Both the position numbers and the translations under genes were made by a program. The notes below the pieces were generated by a model. That model was not told the DNA's origin and did not search any database. It saw only the letters and a program-made list of their open reading frames with translations. From an uncultured Eubacteriales bacterium (GTDB lineage Bacteria > Bacillota > Clostridia > Christensenellales > CAG-138), in the NCBI GenBank assembly GCA_900549955.1, contig URQH01000001.1, positions 1 through 64,000 of the forward strand: a DNA stretch of 64,000 bases. The letters run 5' to 3'. Numbering within the stretch: position 1 is the first letter of the stretch; each line of letters opens with the position of its first letter. Shown piece by piece: positions 1 to 8,139 of this stretch.

Positions 1-451
1 GCAGCGCCCCAAACTGCGGGTCCACGGGCATGCCGGAGAACGTCTCGATCGGGATGAGCACGAGCGTGATGAGGACGTGGCCGAGCACAATGCCGCACAC
101 GAGCGAAAACGCGCCCGAGAGCGCACAGGCGAGCTCCTTACCGAGGATATAGCGCGTGACGCTGGTGCGGGGAAGGTACGCCTTCAAATAGCCGCTCTTC
201 ACGTCGTCCACGAATGCGCCGGCATACGGGATGGGCGCGAGCAGCGGGGCGGCAAAGAGCATCGCGCTGCCCGAGAGCGCACGGAGGGTCACCGCCCGAT
301 GCTGGAACAGCATCGCGGCGGGCGGCTGCGCCTGGAACAGCAGCAGCACCTCCGAAAACGCGCCGAAGAGCACGCACAGCATGCTCCCGAGCATGGCAAA
401 CAGGAACGGCCTCCCGAACGCCCGCCCCAGATCGCTCTTCAGTTCTCGCAC
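1..451 (-). CDS. ABC-2-like membrane permease, 3' part outside window
   Basis: The visible 150 residues are the N-terminal part of a hydrophobic protein. It has a short cytoplasmic lead, a transmembrane segment (LFAMLGSMLCVLFGAF-like), an extracytoplasmic stretch, a second hydrophobic stretch, then a basic loop ending KAYLPRTSVTRYILGKE followed by more hydrophobic sequence. That loop-helix pattern is common in ABC-2 type permeases of drug or bacteriocin exporters; this is inference from pattern only. I chose the GTG at 451 because GGAGGG lies 8 nt upstream and the nearer ATG at 459 runs into a stop. No ATPase partner is visible, so it is presumably beyond the left edge. Confidence 0.6.
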   Translation of the reverse strand, partial: MRELKSDLGRAFGRPFLFAMLGSMLCVLFGAFSEVLLLFQAQPPAAMLFQHRAVTLRALSGSAMLFAAPLLAPIPYAGAFVDDVKSGYLKAYLPRTSVTRYILGKELACALSGAFSLVCGIVLGHVLITLVLIPIETFSGMPVDPQFGAL

Positions 452-676
452 CGGAACATCCCTCCCCCCTCATTTGCAGTCACTTGTCCGGCTGCACTTC
501 TCTTTGCCAAACGGGAATTCTTGCGGCGTTATCTTGCCGTGCCGCAATGGTTTGTCGGTTGTTTCCCCATGGCAGGAGCCGAAAAGCGGACGGGCACGGC
601 AACGATTCCTCTCCCGGGGTCTCCTGTTTTTTCCCCTGCATGGCACGCGAAATCGACACGAGGGGATGCGCAGCAC

Positions 677-2059
677 CTAAATCACGCGGCTGCCGTCCAC
701 CGCATTGATCATCAGCACGTAATTGCCCCGGTGCATCGCCGCTTCCTCATCGTTCTGGTAAACGACCATCCACGTCGGGCAGAGAAACGCCTCGTCCGGC
801 CGGTTCGCCATCCGCACGACGGCGCAGGAGAGGACTACGCGCGAGACCCGTATTTCAGAAAAGTGGGCGCTCTCCAGCTCATCCGTCCATGAATAACAGT
901 AGCGGAACATGTCGGCAATGCGCGTCTGCACCTCGTCAAACGGAAGCAGCTCCGCGTTCTCGTTGGCCGTCCGCGCCACCGTGCTCGGGTTATACCAGGC
1001 GAAATAGGAAAGCCCGTCCTCGTCGACATAGAGCTGTATGGTATCGGGCCACCAGGGTTCGATATACGCCTCTTCGTCGGCCGCCTGGTCGCGCAGCGCG
1101 TTGTCCACGCCGTAGCTGCCATAGTTGAACGGCAGGCAGGCCCCCGCCGTCCGCCCCAGCTCCATCAGGTAGCCCTCCGACGGGACGGAAAAACCCTCCG
1201 GGACGTATGCGAGGATGCGCGCCTTTTCCGCGGCGGCCACGGCGAACTCCGCAAGCGGCGCACAGCGTTCGAGCAGCTCCTGCGCATAGGCCTGCGCGTC
1301 CGCCTCCTCGATCGTGACGCCGGTCAGCGCATGCGGCCGCTCGCCGGCATAACCGCCGCTGCCCCACACGAGCGATTCCGTCTGAACATCGCCGGTGCGG
1401 CTTGACCGGAAGACGATCGATCCTTCCGTTGCGGTCAGGTAGAACAGCCGTCCGTCCGCCGTGCGCAGCACCTGCTGCGTCCCGTCCAGCCGGATATCCT
1501 CCTGCGTAAGCGGTGCAAAGCTGTCCTGCTCCGGGCACTGCGCCAGCAGCTCGTTGAGCGCGCTGAGCTGCTCCTGCTCGTCCTCGTACGGCGTCCAGGT
1601 GATCTCGCCGGTCTCATCGTCCACATCCGAGAACTGACCGCGCTGTACCATCTGAATGTCGAAGCGCACCTCCTCGCGGCTGTATGCGTTGCAGCGCAGC
1701 TCGACCGCGCCGGGAAACAGCCCGCCGATGAGCGCATAGACATCCTCGGCGGTAAAGGCCGCGCGCTCCATCGTCAGCACGGGGTAGACGTCGCCCCCGC
1801 CCGTTTCCACATCCGCGTCGAACACGATATCCAGATTCTTCAGCGAGACCGTCTGCTCCCAGCGGGCGGGGCAATCGTAGCCGCCCGGCGCGCGCGCGGG
1901 CGCGCTGATGCGCTCCTCCAGCGTCTGATCGCTGCGGTTGACAACGGCCTCCTCCGTCGGCGTGGCCTGACAGGCCACGAGCAACAGCGCCATGGGCAGC
2001 AGGCATAGGCGCCGGCATCTTTCCTGAACCGTCCGCTTCCTTGCGTTTCTATCCTTCAT
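677..2059 (-). CDS. Secreted lipoprotein, paralogue A (DUF6034-like)
   Basis: 460 residues with a basic N-terminus, hydrophobic core and lipobox LVAC, so it should be lipid-anchored on the outer face of the membrane. After the lipobox comes TPTEEAVVNRSDQTLEE, which is nearly repeated in the gene at 5392-6771 (TPEEEVVANRLDGTLEQ). Both share ERW/ARWE, PVLT, QRG-F, DDETGE and a C-terminal LLPF-DEVQ...INAVDG block. I recall clostridial lipoproteins annotated as DUF6034 with this layout; the function is unknown. The start overlaps the end of the upstream lipoprotein gene by 11 bp, indicating translational coupling. Confidence 0.8.
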   Translation of the reverse strand: MKDRNARKRTVQERCRRLCLLPMALLLVACQATPTEEAVVNRSDQTLEERISAPARAPGGYDCPARWEQTVSLKNLDIVFDADVETGGGDVYPVLTMERAAFTAEDVYALIGGLFPGAVELRCNAYSREEVRFDIQMVQRGQFSDVDDETGEITWTPYEDEQEQLSALNELLAQCPEQDSFAPLTQEDIRLDGTQQVLRTADGRLFYLTATEGSIVFRSSRTGDVQTESLVWGSGGYAGERPHALTGVTIEEADAQAYAQELLERCAPLAEFAVAAAEKARILAYVPEGFSVPSEGYLMELGRTAGACLPFNYGSYGVDNALRDQAADEEAYIEPWWPDTIQLYVDEDGLSYFAWYNPSTVARTANENAELLPFDEVQTRIADMFRYCYSWTDELESAHFSEIRVSRVVLSCAVVRMANRPDEAFLCPTWMVVYQNDEEAAMHRGNYVLMINAVDGSRVI

Positions 2060-3611
2060 TTCTGACTACCCCCAGCTGCTCGATTCCGCGCGTGTCAAAA
2101 AGCGCCGCCTGCTCCTCAAACCCAACAAACGAGGAAACGGGAATGTGAATTTCGCCCAAGACATGCGACCGTTCCACAGTCGCAGCACAAAAGGCCTCCT
2201 GATCCGCAACGTAATACGGCTCCCCAGTCGTGAGATCGACAGTCGTCTCCCCAAACGTGAGCGACTCGAGCCACCGGTACTCCAGCGTTACCGCCAGCGC
2301 CTCCTTCTCTAGCAACGATGCCAGGTGAGCCGCGTTCCCCTCGCAGATATAGTAGAACTCCCGATCATAGTCGGGCAGCCGGTTTTCCACCCCTTGCGGG
2401 CGGAACCCCGCCCTAGGGAAGGAAAGCGTACGATCAGGCCGTCCACTCTTCTCTGCATTTCGGTCCTCCTCCTGTAGCGCAGCCGTGTGCAGCAGGAGTT
2501 TATTGGCCAGCAGCCCGCCGGTGCTCATCAGCGCGCGGCATTGCTCGTCGTTCCATGCGGGAGGAAAGCCCACCTTCAGCACGATGCGGTATCCGCCGTC
2601 CCAAACAAGCGCAGATTCCAGCGCAAATGTCAGGCCGGAAAAGTCTGCCGAGCCGTTGCACAGCGTCCCATAAAAGAAGGGCGCATAGTTCTCGTAGTAG
2701 CCATGCGCAAGATTTTGCTCCCAGTCCTCGCTCCAATGCGTGACGGGCAGCACGAGCGGCTCCAGCTGTGCCGCCTGCGGCGCGGCAGCGAGATGTTCCG
2801 GCAGCGGGATGCTCAGCGACAGCTCTTCCATGCGGCTGCGCAGCCTAACGCCATCATAAAATAATTCGCTGCCGTCATAGGTACACGACTCGCCCTGCGT
2901 CAGCAGGATGTCTCCCGTGCCGCTGCGCCCGTTCGCATAACTGTCGTACATCACCTCCCAGTAATCCACAAACGGCACCACAGTCAGCGTGCGGCAGCCA
3001 TGGAGTGCCTGCGGTGTCAGCGTCGCGGAATGAAAACGATACTCGATCCGCCGCGTCGGCTCATCCACCTGTGCCATGGCAGGCAGCGGCGACTGCACAG
3101 CCTTATAAAAGTCCGCCACTTCACCCCGCTCTGTCGTAAAGGCAAACCCCATGTAGAGGCTCATACTATGCTGTTGCGCGTTTGTCCACTCCTCCGGATA
3201 TGTGACAGCGAGCGATACGGTCGTCCCGCTATCGTCGCAGAGAAGCCCAGTCAGCTCCACCAGCAGGCCGGAGAAGTCAAGCGTATGGTTGCGAAACGTC
3301 GTTTGGATCGCGCCGTTCCTCTCCTGGTACGCTTCGCGGACGGTGACGGCAACCGGCAGCGGCGCGTCCGGCCGCTGGTTGGTTAGTCCGCCGTCAACGT
3401 GGAACGCCTCGTCTGCTGTAGACGGCGGGACGTCCGGCGATGCATTGATCGCCTGCTCGTCCACGGGCAGGCGCGTTTCGTCATTCTGCACATCAACCGG
3501 TGTCGCTGTGACCATGGACGCGGTTCCGCCCATCCCATCCATCCGGAGCTGGCAGGCGGAAAACAGCGCGGCCAGAAGGAGCGCCGTCAGCAGGCAAAGT
3601 GTCCGTTTCAT
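2049..3611 (-). CDS. Large secreted lipoprotein of unknown function
   Basis: 520 residues. The N-terminus MKRTLCLLTALLLAALFSAC is a type II signal peptide with lipobox FSAC. The mature part has alternating beta-like segments and no transmembrane helix, and I do not recognise a domain. It lacks the LLPF and INA-DG blocks of the three neighbouring lipoproteins, so it is not an obvious paralogue. AGGAGG stands 6 nt before the ATG. The downstream lipoprotein gene starts inside its last codons, so the two are probably co-translated. Codon use is somewhat more AT-rich than in its neighbours. Confidence 0.75.
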   Translation of the reverse strand: MKRTLCLLTALLLAALFSACQLRMDGMGGTASMVTATPVDVQNDETRLPVDEQAINASPDVPPSTADEAFHVDGGLTNQRPDAPLPVAVTVREAYQERNGAIQTTFRNHTLDFSGLLVELTGLLCDDSGTTVSLAVTYPEEWTNAQQHSMSLYMGFAFTTERGEVADFYKAVQSPLPAMAQVDEPTRRIEYRFHSATLTPQALHGCRTLTVVPFVDYWEVMYDSYANGRSGTGDILLTQGESCTYDGSELFYDGVRLRSRMEELSLSIPLPEHLAAAPQAAQLEPLVLPVTHWSEDWEQNLAHGYYENYAPFFYGTLCNGSADFSGLTFALESALVWDGGYRIVLKVGFPPAWNDEQCRALMSTGGLLANKLLLHTAALQEEDRNAEKSGRPDRTLSFPRAGFRPQGVENRLPDYDREFYYICEGNAAHLASLLEKEALAVTLEYRWLESLTFGETTVDLTTGEPYYVADQEAFCAATVERSHVLGEIHIPVSSFVGFEEQAALFDTRGIEQLGVVRNEG

Positions 3612-3740
3612 GCGGAACCTCCTGTAACCATATGTGTCGTGATACTATATAGATGTCACAAACGGCCAAATGGTTGCATTCGGGCAAAAATCCGGGCGGT
3701 TTTTGCGCCGCGCGCGCACTGGGAGGCGCAAAAGTGCGCT

Positions 3741-3860
3741 TTGCAGGGGGCGCGGGGCGCGGGGCCGCGCTTTTGGGGGCGGCGCGGGGCGCGGGATCGC
3801 GCTTTTGGGCGGCGCGGGGCGCGGGGCCGCGCTTTGTCAAGGCGGCGCGGGGCGCGGAAA
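3741..3860. repeat. GC-rich tandem repeat, about 3.5 units of 30-33 bp
   Basis: Units begin CGCGGGGCGCGG at 3751, 3783, 3813 and 3846. The first three continue with CCGCGCTTT or TCGCGCTTT, and the fourth breaks off. A degenerate half unit (GCGCAAAAGTGCGCTTTGCA) precedes them. The array lies in the roughly 290-bp gap between the lipoprotein genes at 2049 and 3904. It can fold into strong GC hairpins but has no T run typical of a terminator, so it may be a slipped-strand expansion. Function unknown. Confidence 0.8.
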
Positions 3861-3903
3861 CAAGCTGCAAAGACAAAGCCCGCCCGCGCCCGCACGGGAC
3901 GGC

Positions 3904-5361
3904 TCAGTAGCCGCGCGTCAGGTTCACGGTGTCGCCGGTGACCGCGTTGATGAGCAGCAGCGGCTCCAGCTCGTCCCGAAACCGCTTTGCGCCGTCGTCC
4001 GTCTGGGTGATCGAGCCGAGAAAAGCCCACACCGGCGTCAACGTGCCCTCCGGTTCGCTCCCGTCCAGAAGGCGCATGAGCCCCAGCCGCACCTCCGTGA
4101 CCTCCAGCTCCGCGACCCCCTGTCCCAGCGGCAGCCGGTCGATCGCCTGTGAAAACAGCCGCTCCACCTCGTCAAACGGGAGCATGGCCGCCGTGCCCGA
4201 CGGCCCCTCCAGCACCTCTGTGGGACACGACCAGGTCAGCGCACGCACGCCGGTTTCATCCACGGCGGCAAGTATCAGCTCGTGGCCCCAGGAATCGCCA
4301 CCGGACTCCGTCTGGACAGACGACAGGCCCGTGAGCCACAGGCAGCCCGCGCTCCCATAGGCCGGCGTCACGCGCACGATATACCCGTCGTTTTGCCACT
4401 CGCCGGCATAGTCCCCGTCGGTGGGGGCGTCGTTTCCATAATACACGCCATAGACCGACAGCTCCAGGATTCCGTCGAACAGCGCCCGCACCTGGTCGAT
4501 CGCCTGCTGCGGCGTCAGGTCCAGCCCGTGGTGCGTCTCCCCATAGGCCGCGGGGTCGATCCGCTCGTTTTGCACATTTGTGCCGCACTTGTCCCAGAAC
4601 GAAGCAGCGTAGGTGCCCGCGGAAACAAACTGAAAGCCCGTCGCCAGGGCATGGTCCGGGTCGTTGGTCACCGTCACCAGGTCCCGTTCGGCGTCTCCGC
4701 CCGCCGCGCTGTTCGGCACGTTCGTCAGCCACGCCGTGCGGAGCGCGCCGTCCTGCTGGGAATAGCTTCCGTCCCAGGTCTGTTGGGCGGGCGCCTCCCC
4801 GGCCTCCAGCTGCCGCTGGTATGCCCGAAGTGCCGCAAGCGCCTCCTCCTGCTGCGGCAGATACGTGTCCGTATAATAGTCCTCGCCGTACTCGGCCACG
4901 ATGCGCTCCCGCACCGTCTCCGATTCCATCAGGCTTTCGTTGTAGTCAATGGCGGCCGCCACGCCATCCGGCGTCTGAGAGGCGTCATACGCATACAGTG
5001 TCTCGCCGAGCAGGCGGCGCGAAAGCAGCTCCACCTCCTGCTCCGTGAACGCGCGCGGCGCGACCCGCGCCTGCGGGAACGACGTCTCCGACAGATACCG
5101 GATGGGAACGTCCGCCGTCACATGCGCCCCCAGGTTCTCGCCCACAAAGTCGCAGGCAAACCGCTCCGGAAAGGCGGACACGTCCGTCTCGCCCGCCTGC
5201 GCCGTGGCCGCCGGTTCCGGCGTCCCGACCGGCTGCGCCGCGTCCGTGCCCTCCGGCAGGGCCGCCGGCTGCGCCGGCTGGCAGCCCGCCGCCAGGGCGC
5301 ACGCGCAGAGCAGCGCCAGAGTGCCTAATAGCGCGAGCGGCTTTTGCATCGTTTTTGTCAT
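3904..5361 (-). CDS. Secreted lipoprotein, paralogue B (DUF6034-like)
   Basis: 485 residues with a signal peptide ending in lipobox AAGC. The mature N-terminus is rich in Ala, Pro and Gln (a linker), followed by a globular domain. Two blocks tie it to the genes at 677 and 5392: an N-terminal VTADVPIRY segment followed by a hydrophobic RAFTEQEVELL segment, and a C-terminal LLPFDEVERLF...LLINAVTGDTV block. It is the most diverged of the three. The gap to the upstream paralogue (start 5361, stop 5392) is 30 nt, suggesting one transcript. A lipid-anchored extracellular protein is the only supported role. Confidence 0.78.
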   Translation of the reverse strand: MTKTMQKPLALLGTLALLCACALAAGCQPAQPAALPEGTDAAQPVGTPEPAATAQAGETDVSAFPERFACDFVGENLGAHVTADVPIRYLSETSFPQARVAPRAFTEQEVELLSRRLLGETLYAYDASQTPDGVAAAIDYNESLMESETVRERIVAEYGEDYYTDTYLPQQEEALAALRAYQRQLEAGEAPAQQTWDGSYSQQDGALRTAWLTNVPNSAAGGDAERDLVTVTNDPDHALATGFQFVSAGTYAASFWDKCGTNVQNERIDPAAYGETHHGLDLTPQQAIDQVRALFDGILELSVYGVYYGNDAPTDGDYAGEWQNDGYIVRVTPAYGSAGCLWLTGLSSVQTESGGDSWGHELILAAVDETGVRALTWSCPTEVLEGPSGTAAMLPFDEVERLFSQAIDRLPLGQGVAELEVTEVRLGLMRLLDGSEPEGTLTPVWAFLGSITQTDDGAKRFRDELEPLLLINAVTGDTVNLTRGY

Positions 5362-5391
5362 GTCTGCTACCCCCAGTCAGTTGCGGGCACG

Positions 5392-6771
5392 TCAGGCCCA
5401 GCGGTTGATGTAGTTGCCGTCCAGCGCGTTGATCAGCAGGACTTCCGGCTCCAAGCCCGCGTCCAGCTCGTGCTCCATCCCGAGCACGATGGCCCAGGCC
5501 GGCACGAGGAACACCTCGTCCCCCTGCTCCGGGATCTGCTGCAGCGCCGAGGTCAGCAGCACGCGCTCCACGCGCACGTCCCCCTCGTTGCCAAATTCCG
5601 CTTCAGCAGCGTCGTACACGGGCAGCGCCAGATAGAGCATGTCGCGCACGCGCTGCTGGATGTCCTCAAACGGCAGCAGCGGTGCGTTTTCGCTGGCCGT
5701 GTTCACGGTGTTTTTCAGGCGGTTCCAGTTGAAAAAAAGCACGTCCTCCTCCGTCACGTAGAGTCCCAAATACTCCTGCAGCCAGCTCCTTCCATACATC
5801 ATATCCGTGTCCTGCAGCAGCCCGTTGAGCAGGCGGCCCTCCGTCAGCTCGTCGTAATAAAAGGGCAGCGTACCCTCCACAGACTGCACATAGATCAGCT
5901 GATAGCCCTCGTTCATCACCTCAGCGACCATGGTGCCGACCATGCGCGCTTTTTCCGCGCCGGCCAGCGCAAAGCCCTCGACTCCCAGGCGCTTCAGGAA
6001 CGCATCCCCTATGGCGACGGCCTCCTCTTTCGTAATTTTCACGTTTTCCAGCAGGTGCGGCCGCTCGCCCGGCATCGACTCTCCTTGCAGCACCATGCGC
6101 TCCGGCTGCGCTAACACGTAGCGCCGCCAGCCGAGCGAAAACTTGGAACCGCCGCAGGAAAGATAGCCCGTCCGCCCGTCCGACGCGCGCACAAAACGGC
6201 TTGCAAACGGAAATTCCTGCCCGCTGGCAGCAAGCGGTACGAACGTGTCCTCCTGCCCGGCGGCCTCCGCCAGCAGCGCCTTCAGCTCGGCGATGTCCTC
6301 CTTTTGCCCCTCATAGGGGCCGTAAATGTATTCGCCGGTCTCTTCATCGATGCCCGCAAAGTACCCGCGCTGCGCGTACTGCAGGTCTTCCAGTATCTCG
6401 TCGTAGCTGTATTGGGACTCCCGCAGTTCCACCGGCCCGCCAAAGAACAGCTCCGTCAGCTCCACGCACCGCGCAGCATCGAACGATGCGTTTTCCAGCG
6501 TCAGCACCGGGCGGCGATCCGCCTCCGGCACCTCGACCGGCACGTCGAATCGGATGGTCCAGCCGCGCAGCTCGAGCGTCTCTTCCCAGCGCTCCGGCGC
6601 CGCATATTCCCCCTCCGGCGCGGGCGTGCCGGTGATCGCCTGTTCCAGCGTGCCATCCAGCCGGTTGGCCACGACCTCCTCCTCCGGCGTCGGCTGGCAG
6701 CCCGCCGCCACGGCGCACGCGCAGAGCAGCGCGAGCGCGGCGGCGCAGATCCGCGTTTTGCTGTGTGACAA
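5392..6771 (-). CDS. Secreted lipoprotein, paralogue C (DUF6034-like)
   Basis: 459 residues with lipobox AAGC and a mature start QPTPEEEVVANR. It is the closest relative of the product at 677-2059, sharing motifs along the whole length (GPYEGQ/TPYEDEQ, GERPHLLENV/GERPHALTGV, LLPFEDIQ/LLPFDEVQ, LLINALDG/LMINAVDG). The start is a TTG at 6771 with GGAGG 9 nt upstream. It is the first gene of the lipoprotein series in transcription order. A GC-rich inverted repeat (GGCTCGC at 6809-6815, GCGAGCC at 6836-6842) separates it from the small secreted gene upstream. Confidence 0.78.
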   Translation of the reverse strand: MSHSKTRICAAALALLCACAVAAGCQPTPEEEVVANRLDGTLEQAITGTPAPEGEYAAPERWEETLELRGWTIRFDVPVEVPEADRRPVLTLENASFDAARCVELTELFFGGPVELRESQYSYDEILEDLQYAQRGYFAGIDEETGEYIYGPYEGQKEDIAELKALLAEAAGQEDTFVPLAASGQEFPFASRFVRASDGRTGYLSCGGSKFSLGWRRYVLAQPERMVLQGESMPGERPHLLENVKITKEEAVAIGDAFLKRLGVEGFALAGAEKARMVGTMVAEVMNEGYQLIYVQSVEGTLPFYYDELTEGRLLNGLLQDTDMMYGRSWLQEYLGLYVTEEDVLFFNWNRLKNTVNTASENAPLLPFEDIQQRVRDMLYLALPVYDAAEAEFGNEGDVRVERVLLTSALQQIPEQGDEVFLVPAWAIVLGMEHELDAGLEPEVLLINALDGNYINRWA

Positions 6772-6869
6772 ATGGCAGCACCTCCTTTTTCGGCTCTCTT
6801 TTGTTGCAGGCTCGCAGCGCGCGCCTCTGCGCGCCGCGAGCCAATTTTCGGGTCAACCATGTGCGCCGG

Positions 6870-7301
6870 TTACGCACCAAACATCTGTCCGCCAATGGTC
6901 AGACTGTATGCCGAGGTATCCCCCGTTTCCTGATAGTAGGAATTGATCAGTCTTGCCTTGACGACAGTGGCATTTTCGCCAACAGCATTCGGAGTATAGT
7001 ATGTATTCTGGTTCCTTGATACTGTCTTTACAGAACCGCAGCCTGCACCCGACGGCGTGATGGGTAGTGCGTGCGCCGCAGTGCGGGTGCTGCCGGCATA
7101 GCTCAGGGTGTCCGGACGTATGGTGAAACATGACCAATTAACATCCGGGTCCTCCGGTCTTGTGATGCTGGAAGATGTGTTAAAAAACCGTACACACGAA
7201 CCATGGAAGCTGAACGAGGAGTTCAGCGCGCTTGCAGAAGCAGTAAATACAATGAGCATCATCACTCAAACTAAGACGGCCAAATATCTTTGCTTTTTCA
7301 T
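6870..7301 (-). pseudogene. Small secreted protein gene with in-frame TGA in the signal peptide
   Basis: AAGGAGG stands 7 nt before an ATG at 7301 that opens MKKQRYLAVLV, then codon 12 is TGA (7268-7266). The same frame continues directly as GTG ATG ATG CTC and completes the hydrophobic core and an A-S-A cleavage motif (VFTASASA, then LNSS). The mature part (about 117 residues, Ser/Thr/Asn/Tyr-rich, two Cys) ends in TAA. Removing the stop gives a textbook Sec signal peptide, so the likeliest reading is a recent nonsense change. Restart at GTG 7265 would give a signal peptide lacking its basic end. Composition is more AT-rich than the flanks, hinting at transfer. Family not recognised. Confidence 0.6.
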
Positions 7302-7905
7302 AGGCGCCTCCTTCATCGGTATTTTGAGTTAACGATATCCGGCATGATTGTGATTGTGCGTTTTTTTCGTCTGATTATGACACCTATTCTGCTCGTGAGG
7401 GCTTATTGTAAGGACGGACTGTTATCTCGGAACAATCATACGCATCCCCCCTTTTTCATTAGACTAAACATTACCATTATTTGGGCTCCGGCATGTAAAA
7501 AAGCTAACCGGGGAACGGCGGGGCCGGCTGCTTATGCCGGAAAACAGAAAAAATGCACAAAAATACCCTGTTAAAAATTACAAAAAATTAATTATATTCT
7601 AACACATGCGTCTCACATATGCAACTCCCATGCAACTCCCATGCAACTCCCGTTGCCGACACGACTTGCAGGCAACCATGCCATTGCCCCATGCTTAATT
7701 CAACATGGCAGCGTGGAAAATGCAACGCGCGCCGTCCGTTGCCCGCGGGCGGTTAGGCCATGTCCGGGCCCGCCGCGCTGCCCGCCGCTGTCAACGCCGC
7801 CGGACGCCCTAATTTCGGTGTGCCGTGGCCGTCGCTCTCCGGGGCGGGGGGACGCCGCACTGCGGCGTTTGCTTCTCCGCCCTTCGAATCCCTCTTATCC
7901 AAAAC
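7302..7905. other. Gene-free, AT-rich region
   Basis: About 600 bp with no convincing gene. The left part (7302-7620) is clearly AT-richer than the rest of the window and contains a small GC hairpin near 7525-7541 and the A/T-rich stretch 7570-7612. The right part (7660-7900) returns to high GC and contains an inverted repeat ACGCCGC-ACT-GCGGCGT near 7851-7868. No tRNA, IS end or attachment duplication was found. Confidence 0.6.
7619..7651. repeat. Three tandem copies of an 11-bp unit
   Basis: ATGCAACTCCC occurs at 7619, 7630 and 7641 without interruption. The repeat sits exactly where the AT-rich stretch ends and GC-rich sequence resumes. It could be slippage, or binding sites with one helical turn spacing; nothing more can be said. 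Confidence 0.85.
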
Positions 7906-7944
7906 AAAGCGGAACGCCCGTGCAACGCGCGGGCGTTCCGCTTT
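7906..7944 (-). terminator. Rho-independent terminator of tRNA-Ser
   Basis: A perfect 15-bp stem (AAAGCGGAACGCCCG at 7906-7920, complement at 7930-7944) with a 9-nt loop follows the tRNA on the minus strand, and continues into TTTGTTTTGG. The stem begins at the last base of the encoded CCA end. Confidence 0.8.
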
Positions 7945-8034
7945 GGCGGAGAGAAAGGGATTCGAACCCTTGATACGGTTCCCCGTATACACGATTTCCA
8001 GTCGTGCGCCTTAGACCAGCTCAGCCATCTCTCC
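7944..8034 (-). tRNA. tRNA-Ser (anticodon GGA), CCA encoded
   Basis: The minus strand reads GGAGAGATGGCTGAGCTGGT... with acceptor stem GGAGAG/CTCTCC, anticodon stem-loop CACGA-CTGGAAA-TCGTG giving anticodon GGA, a long variable arm (TACGG-GGAA-CCGTA) as expected for serine class II tRNA, a T-arm AGGGTTCGAATCCCT, discriminator G and an encoded CCA. It decodes UCC and UCU. It stands alone between its own promoter and terminator. Confidence 0.96.
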
Positions 8035-8047
8035 ACACGCAAGGAGT

Positions 8048-8076
8048 ATCATACACTATTCGCAGCTTTTTTGCAA
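8048..8076 (-). promoter_or_regulatory. Promoter of tRNA-Ser
   Basis: Minus strand -35 TTGCAA (8076-8071), 17-nt spacer, -10 TATGAT (8053-8048), 13 nt before the tRNA 5' end. It is a good sigma-A type match. Confidence 0.75.
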
Positions 8077-8139
8077 GCAAATTCTTTTGGCGGTAATCCC
8101 GCGCAGCACGCGGCGTTGCGCGTGGCCGCCGGCACCACA

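Noticed and set aside
470..676. 68-codon minus-strand open frame after the first lipoprotein gene
   Set aside because: No ribosome site, high Arg/Cys content and no hydrophobic or repeat pattern; treated as intergenic.
3741..3860. CRISPR-like array
   Set aside because: Units follow one another without variable spacers.
7266..7268. TGA as selenocysteine in the small secreted protein
   Set aside because: The YedF/DUF3343 genes make selenium use plausible, but no stem-loop with a GU-rich loop follows the codon, and Sec in the core of a signal peptide would be without precedent.
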